Shown: positions 6,054 through 13,806 of the stretch, in pieces
Layout of the letters: the number at the start of each line of letters is the position of its first letter
Numbering within the stretch: position 1 is the first letter of the stretch
Source of the DNA: Bacteroidota bacterium
GTDB taxonomy: Bacteria; Bacteroidota; Bacteroidia; UKL13-3
DNA length: 20,933 nucleotides
Direction: 5' to 3'
NCBI GenBank assembly: GCA_947460565.1
Contig: CANHJJ010000007.1
Span: 1-20,933, forward strand
Translations under genes and position numbers: made by a program
Notes under the pieces: generated by a model
What the model was told of the DNA's origin: nothing
Seen by the model: the letters and a program-made list of their open reading frames with translations, nothing else
Database searches by the model: none

Positions 6054-8651
6054 TTATTCAACTATTACCTTTTGAATCAAAGTGCCAAAATCAGACTTCA
6101 GTTTAAGTAAATATACCCCAGTTGTATAATTGCTCAAATCAATAGAACAAGTCTTAGCATCTTTGTTTATAGTTTGGGTTAAAATCAATTTACCTGTCAT
6201 ATCAAAGGCTTCAATTTGATTGATCTGAACATTAGTTAAGAAATCAATTTTAAAAACTCCTTTTGATGGATTAGGATAAATAATTACATCATTTGAATTA
6301 AGGATTTCTTGGGTACTAGTTTTCCAAAGACTTCTTGGTATATCAAAGGCTTGAATGCCATCACTTCTGCTATTAGTAGACTTTTGATCAGCTGAAGCAC
6401 CTAAACCTCTTCTCGCAAAGGCTTTCCATAATAATTCATAGTTTGCTTTATTGTTTAAAATACTATCTGCTGCAATGATGGCATTTCGAGCGTCTACAAA
6501 ACCTGGTGAACAAGGTTGAAGTTTTAATCCTAACATTACAATTTGTAAAGCTTTATTATTTCCGCCTTTACCATTATAAATATCTTTATCAAATCCATAA
6601 ACATCAATCATATCAAGGTAAATATCATAAAGCATTGAACAAAAAACAAATCCAACTCCATGAGGAATAGCTTGGGTCTTAATTCCATTATAAGTTACTG
6701 GATCAACTTTCATATCTCTGCTATATTTGAATGTTCTAATACCCAATGCAGAAGTATCTTGGTTATTTACAAAAGTCCCAATACCTCTGTTACTTGTTGC
6801 ATCGGTGGTTCCCAAACGGTCTGTAGTAACTAAGGCAAAGAAATCACTCCAACCCTCACCTGCCTGCTCTTGGTTGGTCAAACAACTAGTATTTGAAGGA
6901 CCTCCTGTCAACCTATTGGAAATACCATGTCCATATTCATGAGCCATTACACCATTATCAAACTCTCCTTGATAAACCCTACCATCCAATTGTTCATTTC
7001 TTATGGTAGCCACTATTTCTTCACCATTTCTTAGATGAGCTAATAAAGTGTCGCCATTAGATTGGGTAATAATGATAGAAGGAATTGTAATGGTTGCATC
7101 TTTACCTGTCATTGCGGTTGGGTTGCTTGTGGTATTATTTACTACAATAGCACCAATAGCACCTGCATTTTGGGCATTCTTAACCTTTACTATATTGGTA
7201 CAAGCGGTACTATTATAAATAACCACAATTTTACCTGCAACACTATCAGGATTTATTAATGGCGAGCATCCATAATTGTAATTAACAGTGCTATCATTCG
7301 CTTCAATTAACTTCCCCATAATACCACCTGAATATACCTTTGATCCAAAGGATGAAATAGCCCCACCAAAAGCTCTAGCCAAATTACTAGGAGATTTTAC
7401 TGTCATTAAATTGGTGTTTGTACTTGTAGGCCACAGATACATTTGCATCCTACTATTTTGTCCATCATTTGGTGTTGCGAAATTGGCATTTCCTGTTCCG
7501 CTGCCATCTTGGGCATCTGCAAATACAAAATCATTTCCAGAACCTAACTTACCATAATTATTGTTTTGAAAATTCCCTGAAACCTCATCAAAGCCATAAT
7601 TATACATGATATCATGCATAACATTATTCCAATAGAATAAGTTAACGATACCCGCTTTCAAATTTTCAAATGGTCTTGCGTTCATGTCATATGGAAAATC
7701 AAAAACCAAACTATCACCTCCATTTGGCGAAGAACCAGTAAGGGTATTTCTACCCGTGGTATCATCTTTTGCCCACACATTATTTCCCTTAGTAATAGTA
7801 AAATCAGCACCATCCACCCCATCCGTATCATGCCAACCATAAGGTGATGCGGACAAATTAACAACTGATTCATCGATAATTTGACGTGATCCATATTTTG
7901 GACTTTCTAAAGGTTGAGGTAAAATGTTATATGAAACTTTAGCAGCTGTTTTGTTTAATGTCGAACCTTGCACTACTTCCTCAAAATTATAATTGGCAGT
8001 AGCCATTTCATTTGAATGATAAATCTGAGTTACATCGCATTTAGTTACCCAATTGTTTTCATCAATTACTTCGCCTGTATTGGCATCAACACGTTTATTC
8101 CACCAATCATTATTTTCATCATCCATTATTTCAACATTCCATACTGGAACCAATTTATCATTTAGGAAAAAATAATATAATTTGGTTTTAATAGGCTGAC
8201 TTGAAGCCATAGGGTCGTTTAAAACAAATTCATTCGGAGTTGTTTTCGATAATTGAAGACTTTGATTTAAACTCATTCCAAGACTAGTTGCAACTAACTG
8301 AGTAGCTCTATTTGCATCTAAGGAAATGCTATATTTACTAATTTTATCTTGAGCATCTTTTATAAATGCATTGTTAAAATGAAACAAATTTCCTTTTTTA
8401 TCGAAATGAAGGCTACTATTTGCATTATAAATCTCAATATTCTTAATTGTTTGTCTAAAGTATATATGGGTAATACCCGTTTTTGCTTCTGTATACTGAG
8501 AATATATTGAAAAATTAGCGATATCACTCATTTTCAATTCACTCGCAGTTGAATGCTGTTGCATGGATCTTATCATGAAGGCTTTATCTATTTGCGCATT
8601 TGATAGAATTGAAAATACTAGGACATTTACTATTAGTAATATTTTTTTCAT
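6054..8651 (-). CDS. Secreted M36 (fungalysin-type) zinc metallopeptidase with PA and T9SS domains
   Basis: An 865-residue secreted protease. It has a signal peptide (MKKILLIVNVLVFSILSNAQ), an FTP/PepSY-type propeptide (about 30-200; ITHIYFRQTIKNIEIYNA, then VPVWNVEIMDD), an M36 catalytic domain and a protease-associated (PA) domain inserted at about 420-550 (AGKIVVIYNSTACTN, GAIGAIVVNN). The zinc site is H571-E572-Y573-G574-H575 plus E599 of GEGWSDFF, separated by SNRLTGGPSNTSCL as in fungalysins. The last 75 or so residues are a type A T9SS sorting domain (VIIYPNPSKGVFKI to LIQKVIVE). It likely degrades extracellular protein for nutrition after propeptide removal. It is monocistronic, with a consensus promoter and its own terminator. 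Confidence 0.95.
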   Translation of the reverse strand: MKKILLIVNVLVFSILSNAQIDKAFMIRSMQQHSTASELKMSDIANFSIYSQYTEAKTGITHIYFRQTIKNIEIYNANSSLHFDKKGNLFHFNNAFIKDAQDKISKYSISLDANRATQLVATSLGMSLNQSLQLSKTTPNEFVLNDPMASSQPIKTKLYYFFLNDKLVPVWNVEIMDDENNDWWNKRVDANTGEVIDENNWVTKCDVTQIYHSNEMATANYNFEEVVQGSTLNKTAAKVSYNILPQPLESPKYGSRQIIDESVVNLSASPYGWHDTDGVDGADFTITKGNNVWAKDDTTGRNTLTGSSPNGGDSLVFDFPYDMNARPFENLKAGIVNLFYWNNVMHDIMYNYGFDEVSGNFQNNNYGKLGSGNDFVFADAQDGSGTGNANFATPNDGQNSRMQMYLWPTSTNTNLMTVKSPSNLARAFGGAISSFGSKVYSGGIMGKLIEANDSTVNYNYGCSPLINPDSVAGKIVVIYNSTACTNIVKVKNAQNAGAIGAIVVNNTTSNPTAMTGKDATITIPSIIITQSNGDTLLAHLRNGEEIVATIRNEQLDGRVYQGEFDNGVMAHEYGHGISNRLTGGPSNTSCLTNQEQAGEGWSDFFALVTTDRLGTTDATSNRGIGTFVNNQDTSALGIRTFKYSRDMKVDPVTYNGIKTQAIPHGVGFVFCSMLYDIYLDMIDVYGFDKDIYNGKGGNNKALQIVMLGLKLQPCSPGFVDARNAIIAADSILNNKANYELLWKAFARRGLGASADQKSTNSRSDGIQAFDIPRSLWKTSTQEILNSNDVIIYPNPSKGVFKIDFLTNVQINQIEAFDMTGKLILTQTINKDAKTCSIDLSNYTTGVYLLKLKSDFGTLIQKVIVE

Positions 8652-8670
8652 TATGAATTAATTAAGAAAT

Positions 8671-8700
8671 CAAATATATTTTTGTTTTACTATTTACAAA
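8671..8700 (-). promoter_or_regulatory. Promoter of the M36 peptidase gene
   Basis: On the minus strand, TTTG (8700-8697), 18 bases, then TATATTTG (8678-8671) exactly matches the Bacteroidota -33/-7 consensus. Transcription would begin near 8665, a leader of about 14 bases before the ATG at 8651. Confidence 0.65.
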
Positions 8701-8891
8701 AATATTAACCACATATTTTAAAAATATGGCAATTGAATGACAATTGTTATTTAATTAATTTGTCAAAAAACAGGCACATTGCCCTATAAAAGACTTTTTT
8801 GTCGAGGTTCACATTTAGCTTGATAAATGCAACGCGGTAAAAAAATCCAAGGTTTTAACTGGAAAAAGGTTTTTAAAATTATCTTATCACC

Positions 8892-8899
8892 TACTTTCG
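8892..8899 (+). promoter_or_regulatory. Possible -7 box of the 134-residue protein gene
   Basis: TACTTTCG differs by one base from TAnnTTTG and lies 17 bases before the ATG at 8917. No clear TTTG element is found 17-23 bases upstream, so this is a partial match. Confidence 0.35.
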
Positions 8900-8916
8900 C
8901 AAAAACAAAAAAATAG

Positions 8917-9321
8917 ATGTTAAAAGATATTGAGGAACCAAACTTTGACGGGGTAGGAGTAGCAGTAGTGCATGAGAAAAATGAAATGAATGAATGGATT
9001 TGGAATGTATATTTGATAAATTTCAATAACGAGACCTTGACTGGGGTGCTTGTTAGTAGCAAAGGATTTGGCTTAATAGATGGGGAAAAGAGAGAAAGTT
9101 CTACTCTTAGGCATTTTTTAGATACCATCGAGCCTCTATCCTATTTAAAAATTGAACCCATCATTGAAGATGTTTTTCTCTTAAATAACGAATATTGGCT
9201 TAGCTTTTACCTAAATGGGAGGATTTATGACAGGAAGTTTGTTTTTATAGAGAATACTATAGTTAAAGATAGACTACAGCATATCAATATCATTGATAAA
9301 AATGGAATTCTGCTGATGTAG
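8917..9321 (+). CDS. Conserved Bacteroidota protein of unknown function
   Basis: A 134-residue soluble protein without signal peptide or membrane segment. It alternates short beta-strand-like stretches (GVGVAVVHEK, IWNVYLINFNNETLTGVLVSS) with polar turns, and contains GEKRESSTLRHFLD and NEYWLSFYLNGRIYDRKFVF. I recognise the pattern from hypothetical proteins widespread in Bacteroidota, but no domain name or function can be assigned from sequence. The composition and start look genuinely coding: a possible -7 box lies just upstream, and the acidic N-terminus MLKDIEEPNFDGVGV looks like a natural start. It is convergent with the small membrane peptide gene (3 bases between stops) and has no functional partner nearby. 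Confidence 0.75.
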   Translation: MLKDIEEPNFDGVGVAVVHEKNEMNEWIWNVYLINFNNETLTGVLVSSKGFGLIDGEKRESSTLRHFLDTIEPLSYLKIEPIIEDVFLLNNEYWLSFYLNGRIYDRKFVFIENTIVKDRLQHINIIDKNGILLM

Positions 9322-9324
9322 TTG

Positions 9325-9519
9325 CTATTTTTTACTTGATCTAATATCCATAGTGGATAATATGGAATGTGACTTTCCTATATTTTCATATTTAATAATG
9401 TTAACTTGCACATTATCAATGGTCCCAAAACCTTTAAATAACTTTTGACTAAAACCTATACATAATACCACGTATAGCAAAACTAACATAATCAAAACCT
9501 GTTTACTTCTCGATTTCAT
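9325..9519 (-). CDS. Small single-pass membrane protein, hypothetical
   Basis: A 64-residue product with a basic start (MKSRSKQ), one hydrophobic segment (about residues 8-24, VLIMLVLLYVVLCIGFS) and a polar, probably extracytoplasmic tail. No family is recognised. Support for it being real: it fits exactly between its neighbours, has the inside-positive layout of a membrane protein, and a TAATTTTG box matching the -7 consensus lies about 55 bases upstream on the same strand. Against: it is short, in AT-rich DNA, and has no known homologue that I can name. Confidence 0.5.
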   Translation of the reverse strand: MKSRSKQVLIMLVLLYVVLCIGFSQKLFKGFGTIDNVQVNIIKYENIGKSHSILSTMDIRSSKK

Positions 9520-9561
9520 AGGCTTTCTTTCTTTTATTTCAATTTCTTTGACTGCGTATAC

Positions 9562-9583
9562 CTAATTTTCGTTGCAAAATTAG
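9562..9583 (-). promoter_or_regulatory. Palindrome overlapping the promoter of the small membrane protein gene
   Basis: CTAATTTT (9562-9569) and AAAATTAG (9576-9583) form a perfect 8-bp inverted repeat with a 6-base spacer. The right arm contains the minus-strand -7 box TAATTTTG (9582-9575). No -33 TTTG is present. A dyad across a -7 box could be an operator; no T-run follows on either strand, so it does not look like a terminator. Confidence 0.4.
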
Positions 9584-9681
9584 TGGATATTTGTAAAAAA
9601 AAATTTACTTAATGTTAAATTTCAAACATCATTTCATCAATATTACTTTGATTTGCCATTTCATATAAAAATCTATTCAAC

Positions 9682-10836
9682 ATGAAGATTTTAAAAATAA
9701 TAATACTATTTATTGTGTCCCTAGCCCTTATTGCTGAATTTGTCATCCTAGGTAGTGGTAAGACTTTTCTAAACAAAGTGTTTGCTATGACTGTCTTTAG
9801 TGGTAAACTCAGTCCAGATATTGATGAAATGGATTTATTTGACAAAAGAGAGATCAAAACAGCCAGTCCTCAAGCATGGCCTGTATCATCGTCTTACGGC
9901 AAGTTAAAAGCCGATGCTGATTTATTGAATAAATGTGAGGATTATAAAACGGTAGCCTTCCTTGTCATTAAAAACGACTCACTAGCCTATGAAAAATATT
10001 GGGAAAATTATGGTAAAGACAGCTATAGCAACTCATTCAGTATGGCTAAAAGTTTCACGGCTGCCCTGATTGGCGTGGCTTTAAAAGAAGGTAAAATCAA
10101 AACAATAGACGAAAAGGTTGGAAACTACTTGCCTGAGTTCCGAGAAGGTGAAAAAGCCAAAATTACCATTAGACACCTCCTGACTATGAGCAGTGGATTA
10201 GCCTTTGATGAAACTTATTCTAGCCCCTGGGCATGGCCTAGTGAAGCCTATTATGGTCCCGATGTAAATAACATAACCATTAATGTGAAACCAGCTAATG
10301 AACCAGGAAAAACTTGGAACTACAAAGGTGGTGATAGCCAATTGTTAGGTATGATATTAAAGAAGATTACTGGTAAAAACATTTCCGACTATGCTTCAGA
10401 AAAACTATGGCAGCCGATGGGTGCTGAATTGCCTGCATACTGGAGTTTAGATGATAAAGGAATGGAAAAAGTGAGCTGTTGTTGGTATACCAATGCACGT
10501 GATTATGCGCGTTTTGCCAAGCTATATATGAATTATGGAAATTGGAATGGCAATCAACTTATTGATAGCAGTTATATTGCAGAATCAATAGTAGCAGCAC
10601 CTTTGAAAGATAGGGATGGAAAAGACAATGATAAATATGGTTTTCAATGGTGGGTTATGAAACATAAAGACCATGATATTTTCTATTGCAGAGGTATCCG
10701 TGGGCAATACATTTTTGCCATACCTGACGAAAAAATGATTGTTGTGAGACTAGGGCATAAAAGAGCTACAAAAAAAGGAGATGAATTGCCTGAAGACATT
10801 TATGTTTATTTAGATGCAGCCTTAGGTCTCAAATAA
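9682..10836 (+). CDS. Membrane-anchored serine hydrolase, beta-lactamase/PBP family (PF00144)
   Basis: A 384-residue protein with an N-terminal hydrophobic anchor (about 4-24) and a periplasmic catalytic domain. The nucleophile motif is S120-M-A-K123 (SFSMAKSFTAALIGVAL), followed by the usual ITIRHLLTMSSGLAF. The second motif, normally Y-x-N, is Y214-K-G216. The third region reads YCRGIRGQYIFAIP (about 335-348) in place of the H/K-x-G of true beta-lactamases. Members of this family act as esterases, peptidases or D-aminopeptidases as often as beta-lactamases, so resistance should not be assumed; the substrate is unknown. Its stop lies 4 bases from the stop of the convergent nhaA gene. Confidence 0.88.
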   Translation: MKILKIIILFIVSLALIAEFVILGSGKTFLNKVFAMTVFSGKLSPDIDEMDLFDKREIKTASPQAWPVSSSYGKLKADADLLNKCEDYKTVAFLVIKNDSLAYEKYWENYGKDSYSNSFSMAKSFTAALIGVALKEGKIKTIDEKVGNYLPEFREGEKAKITIRHLLTMSSGLAFDETYSSPWAWPSEAYYGPDVNNITINVKPANEPGKTWNYKGGDSQLLGMILKKITGKNISDYASEKLWQPMGAELPAYWSLDDKGMEKVSCCWYTNARDYARFAKLYMNYGNWNGNQLIDSSYIAESIVAAPLKDRDGKDNDKYGFQWWVMKHKDHDIFYCRGIRGQYIFAIPDEKMIVVRLGHKRATKKGDELPEDIYVYLDAALGLK

Positions 10837-10840
10837 ATAG

Positions 10841-11989
10841 CTAGTCGTTAAGACCTAAATTTGGACTAACTATTTTAAGGTAAAAATATCCTAACAGTCC
10901 TGCTATTGATGATGCAATCAAAATCATTAGCTTGGAATTGTTTATGATTTCAAGATTATCAAATGCCAAAAGAGTAATAAAGATTGACATAGTGAAGCCT
11001 ATTCCTCCAAGAATCCCTGCGCCAAAAATTTGTTTCCAATTTACATCCTCCGGCAAATTGCACCATCCAATTAAAACAGCCACATAACTAAACAATAGTA
11101 TACCCAATGGTTTACCAACAATCAATCCCATAGCAATTCCTAAACTATTGGACTCTGTCATGACATTAGAAATGTCAGTATTAATAATAATGGCTGTATT
11201 TGCCAAAGCGAACAAAGGCAGAATCAAATAGGCAACAGGCTTATGCAAAAAATGTTGCAATTTAATAGATATAGATGATTCATCACCTTTATCAAATGGT
11301 ATGGCAAAAGCCAATAAAACACCCGTGATGGTGGCATGTATACCCGAATACAACATAAAATACCACATACAAATACCCCCAATCAAATACGGAATGAGAC
11401 TATAAACCTTTAAGCGATTAAGAAATAATAGAAAGACAAAAATACCCAATGATATCATGAGGTTTAACCAAATGATACTTCCAGTATAAAATATTGCTAT
11501 TACCAAAATGGCTCCTAAATCATCAATCACAGCCAAAGCCGTAAGAAACACTTTGAGTGATGATGGAATTCTATTTCCGAGTAAAGATAATATCCCTAAA
11601 GCAAAGGCGATATCAGTGGCCATTGGGATTCCCGCTCCTGATAAATTACCTGCTTTCATGTTAAATCCAGCATACACAATAACAGGTAATACCATCCCTC
11701 CTAGCGCAGCCATCATAGGTAATAAGGCATTTTTCAGGTTGGACAATTCGCCATTATACACTTCCCTTTCAAGCTCCAAACCTATAAGCAAAAAGAAAAT
11801 GGCCATCAAGCCATCGTTTATCCAATGCTCAATGTTTTCTCCAAATAAAGGCCAATGCCAAATATTCAAATACGCTTGGGAATAGTTAGAGTTTACCAAT
11901 AGCAATGATAGCAAGGTACAAAGCATTAGCATAATGCCACCTGCTTTTTCGCTTTCAAAAAACTCTTTAAATATTTTGCTTAACTGCAT
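10841..11989 (-). CDS. nhaA: Na+/H+ antiporter NhaA
   Basis: An inner-membrane antiporter of 382 residues (E. coli 388) with about 12 hydrophobic segments, exchanging internal Na+ or Li+ for external protons to control sodium and pH. Essential aspartates are present: D126 in MATDIAFALG and the pair D156-D157 in LAVIDDLGAI (E. coli D133, D163, D164). The family stretches GLMAIFFLLIGLELEREV and SGIHATITGVLLAFAIP are also clear. It begins 38 bases after mazG on the same strand with no terminator between, so the two are probably co-transcribed. The spacer is filled by a 7-bp tandem repeat. Confidence 0.97.
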   Translation of the reverse strand: MQLSKIFKEFFESEKAGGIMLMLCTLLSLLLVNSNYSQAYLNIWHWPLFGENIEHWINDGLMAIFFLLIGLELEREVYNGELSNLKNALLPMMAALGGMVLPVIVYAGFNMKAGNLSGAGIPMATDIAFALGILSLLGNRIPSSLKVFLTALAVIDDLGAILVIAIFYTGSIIWLNLMISLGIFVFLLFLNRLKVYSLIPYLIGGICMWYFMLYSGIHATITGVLLAFAIPFDKGDESSISIKLQHFLHKPVAYLILPLFALANTAIIINTDISNVMTESNSLGIAMGLIVGKPLGILLFSYVAVLIGWCNLPEDVNWKQIFGAGILGGIGFTMSIFITLLAFDNLEIINNSKLMILIASSIAGLLGYFYLKIVSPNLGLND

Positions 11990-11993
11990 TCGC

Positions 11994-12035
11994 CTATTCG
12001 TAATTCCTAATTTCGAATTCTTAATTTCTAATTCT
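11994..12035 (-). repeat. Six tandem 7-bp repeats at the mazG-nhaA junction
   Basis: On the minus strand six consecutive heptamers follow the pattern nGAATTA: AGAATTA, GAAATTA, AGAATTC, GAAATTA, GGAATTA and CGAATAG (12035 down to 11994). The first unit contains the end of the mazG stop codon, and the last ends 4 bases before the nhaA start. Heptameric intergenic repeats of this flavour occur in other bacterial groups, so slipped-strand length variation is plausible. Confidence 0.6.
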
Positions 12036-12816
12036 TAACTAATTTAGCTTCATTCCATATAGCATCCATTTCTTCTAGGCTCATATCCGTTAGTTTTTTA
12101 TTCGTTGCATTGGCTCTTTCTTCAATAAACATAAACCTTTTCAAAAATTTTTGATTGGTAAATTCCAATGCATCATCTGGGTTTAAATTACTTTTTCGAG
12201 CTAGGTTTATCATGGCAAATAATAGGTCGCCAAACTCCTCTTGGGATTTTTGAAGGTTGTTACTTTGACTTAACTCTGCCTTAAATTCAATCAACTCCTC
12301 TTCCACTTTAGCCCAAACCTGATCAGCTGTGTTCCAATCAAAACCTACTTGAGCCGCTTTTTCTTGCATTCTCAATGCTTTGATAATTGATGGAGTGCCT
12401 TTACTTACCCCACTTAGCACCGATTTATTACCCTCTTTCAATTTCAGTTGTTCCCAGTTTTCTTTAACTTGTTCGGCATTTTCAACTTTCACATCACCAT
12501 AAATATGAGGATGTCTGCTTATCAATTTTTCGCAAAGGCTATTTATCACATCAGCTATATCAAAGCTATTGGTCTCACTGCCTATGCGGGCATAAAAAAC
12601 AATATGTAGTAATACATCACCCAGTTCTTTTTTTATTTCGGTAGGGTTGTTTTGAATGATGGCATCCGCTAATTCGTAGGTTTCCTCGATGGTTAAATGC
12701 CTTAGGCTTTCATTGGTTTGTTTCATATCCCAAGGACATTTTTCGCGCAATTCGTCCATTACATCCAAGAGACGAGAAAAAGCCTGCAATTTTTGTTCTT
12801 TAGTATTTGATGGCAT
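12028..12816 (-). CDS. mazG: Nucleoside triphosphate pyrophosphohydrolase MazG
   Basis: A 262-residue house-cleaning enzyme that hydrolyses (d)NTPs to monophosphates and pyrophosphate, lowering aberrant nucleotides and, in E. coli, modulating (p)ppGpp during starvation. It has the duplicated all-alpha MazG domain. The first copy has CPWDMKQTNESLRHLTIEE with E44/E45/E48 and E64..D67 (KELGDVLLHIVFYAR). The second has E172/E173/E176 (VEEELIEF) and E193/E194..D197 (EEFGDLLFAMINLAR). The link LSGVSKGTPSIIKALRMQEKAAQVGFDW is typical. The start at 12816 is preferred because family members begin just before QAFSRLLDVMDELR. A -7 box 4 bases upstream implies a leaderless transcript. nhaA follows in the same direction. 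Confidence 0.96.
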   Translation of the reverse strand: MPSNTKEQKLQAFSRLLDVMDELREKCPWDMKQTNESLRHLTIEETYELADAIIQNNPTEIKKELGDVLLHIVFYARIGSETNSFDIADVINSLCEKLISRHPHIYGDVKVENAEQVKENWEQLKLKEGNKSVLSGVSKGTPSIIKALRMQEKAAQVGFDWNTADQVWAKVEEELIEFKAELSQSNNLQKSQEEFGDLLFAMINLARKSNLNPDDALEFTNQKFLKRFMFIEERANATNKKLTDMSLEEMDAIWNEAKLVKN

Positions 12817-12820
12817 TGGG

Positions 12821-12828
12821 CAAATGTA
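12821..12828 (-). promoter_or_regulatory. -7 box immediately upstream of mazG
   Basis: TACATTTG on the minus strand matches TAnnTTTG exactly and ends 4 bases before the mazG ATG (12816-12814). Initiation 5-7 bases downstream would fall on the start codon itself. No TTTG is found at the -33 spacing; a 28-bp palindrome occupies that position instead. Confidence 0.45.
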
Positions 12829-12850
12829 GGTAAACTAAAAAAGCCTTCAT

Positions 12851-12878
12851 ATAAAATACTACACATGCAGTATTTTAT
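12851..12878. promoter_or_regulatory. 28-bp palindrome upstream of mazG
   Basis: ATAAAATACT (12851-12860) and AGTATTTTAT (12869-12878) form a perfect 10-bp inverted repeat with an 8-base centre, about 30-60 bases upstream of the predicted mazG transcription start. It could be an operator or activator site. The surrounding gap (12817-13189, 373 bases) is otherwise AT-rich, apart from the second palindrome at 12921 and a C-rich patch near 13071-13081. Confidence 0.4.
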
Positions 12879-12920
12879 TTTAGGATGTAAAAGCGAAGAT
12901 TTGAAATGTGCCAATTGTAG

Positions 12921-12940
12921 TATGGTTATTATTAACCATA
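12921..12940. other. Second perfect palindrome in the mazG/lipoprotein gap
   Basis: TATGGTTA (12921-12928) and TAACCATA (12933-12940) form a perfect 8-bp inverted repeat with a 4-base loop. No T-run follows. It could be a regulatory dyad or a small hairpin in a transcript; no assignment is made. Confidence 0.35.
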
Positions 12941-13189
12941 AAGAACAAAAACTATAAAAATAATAGGTTGAAGATATGCCTTTTGCTAATGACATTAAAA
13001 ATAAAATTGCTATTGATGAAAGTAATAAACAGTTTTGAATATAGAATGAAATAAACCCATAATGAAAACCACCCCACCCCCAAACAACATAAAAAAACGA
13101 ATACTTAAACTTATATTTTGGCAGTATAAACAAAAATATAACTTGCTTTTGTGAATAAAATAAATTAATCTTTGTTAAAGCCCTTTTAA

Positions 13190-13801
13190 ATGAAAAAAAT
13201 ATTTATACTACTCTTACCTTTACTTTCTATTTTAATAATTACCTCTTGTAAAAGAGATTCTAGTGGTCCTTGTGGTGGTAGAAAAACCTATTATCAATTA
13301 AGTGATATAGATAAAGCTAAAGTACCATATACAGGGGCCGATACATTAATTTTTGTAAGTAATACAAATGATACGGCAATATGCATAGGACAGGGTAAAA
13401 AACAATTTTATGAAAAAGTTGCAAGGATAGTATCTATGGGTGATTGTGCTTCGGATACAGATTATTATGAAGCATATAATTATAAATTTAGCACTAATAA
13501 CTTTAAATTTATTTTAGATTTTAATCTGTACAAAGATGATTTATATGGGTTAGAAACAGTGCATATTACTAAAAATTTAGATACAGAATTTAGAATATAT
13601 CTGGTTGATATAAACAATAATTCAGTTGCTAATTTTATTGATTCAATCAAGATAAGAGACGATTGGTTTAAAAAAGTAACTTTTACAAATAAATATTTTG
13701 ATTCGAATTTGGATAAACTCTACTATAATAATCAATATGGTGTTTTGAAAATACAAAATAGAGATTCCACAGAAGTTTGGGGGTTGATAACTAAAAAATA
13801 A
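13190..13801 (+). CDS. Hypothetical lipoprotein upstream of the giant secreted lyase-like protein
   Basis: A 203-residue protein with a lipoprotein signal peptide (MKKIFILLLPLLSILIITSC). The lipobox I-T-S-C puts the lipidated cysteine at C20, so it is anchored in an outer or inner membrane leaflet. The mature part is rich in D, N, Y and K, with predicted beta stretches (FKFILDFNLYK, VTFTNKYFD), and no family is recognised. A second cysteine pair (C27 and C64) and C80 could form disulfides. It ends 5 bases before the start of the 1925-residue gene, so the two are almost certainly one operon and may work together at the cell surface. A weak -7-like box (AATCTTTG, 13167-13174) precedes it. Confidence 0.8.
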   Translation: MKKIFILLLPLLSILIITSCKRDSSGPCGGRKTYYQLSDIDKAKVPYTGADTLIFVSNTNDTAICIGQGKKQFYEKVARIVSMGDCASDTDYYEAYNYKFSTNNFKFILDFNLYKDDLYGLETVHITKNLDTEFRIYLVDINNNSVANFIDSIKIRDDWFKKVTFTNKYFDSNLDKLYYNNQYGVLKIQNRDSTEVWGLITKK

Positions 13802-13806
13802 ATATT

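Noticed and set aside
8784..9128. 114-codon minus-strand frame overlapping the 134-residue protein gene
   Set aside because: The plus-strand protein has family-like sequence and a promoter-like box, while this frame is Phe/Ser/Thr-rich noise.
12028..12816. MazG as a toxin-antitoxin component
   Set aside because: No mazE or mazF is nearby. The protein is the full-length two-domain housekeeping form next to nhaA.
12865..12957. 30-codon plus-strand frame with three cysteines (GCKSEDLKCANCSM)
   Set aside because: It starts inside the palindrome, has no promoter box or ribosome binding site, and is short enough to arise by chance in AT-rich DNA.
12759..13133. 124-codon minus-strand frame rich in F, Y, S and I
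   Set aside because: It overlaps the start of mazG in another frame, and its composition is what AT-rich non-coding DNA gives. No family pattern was seen.
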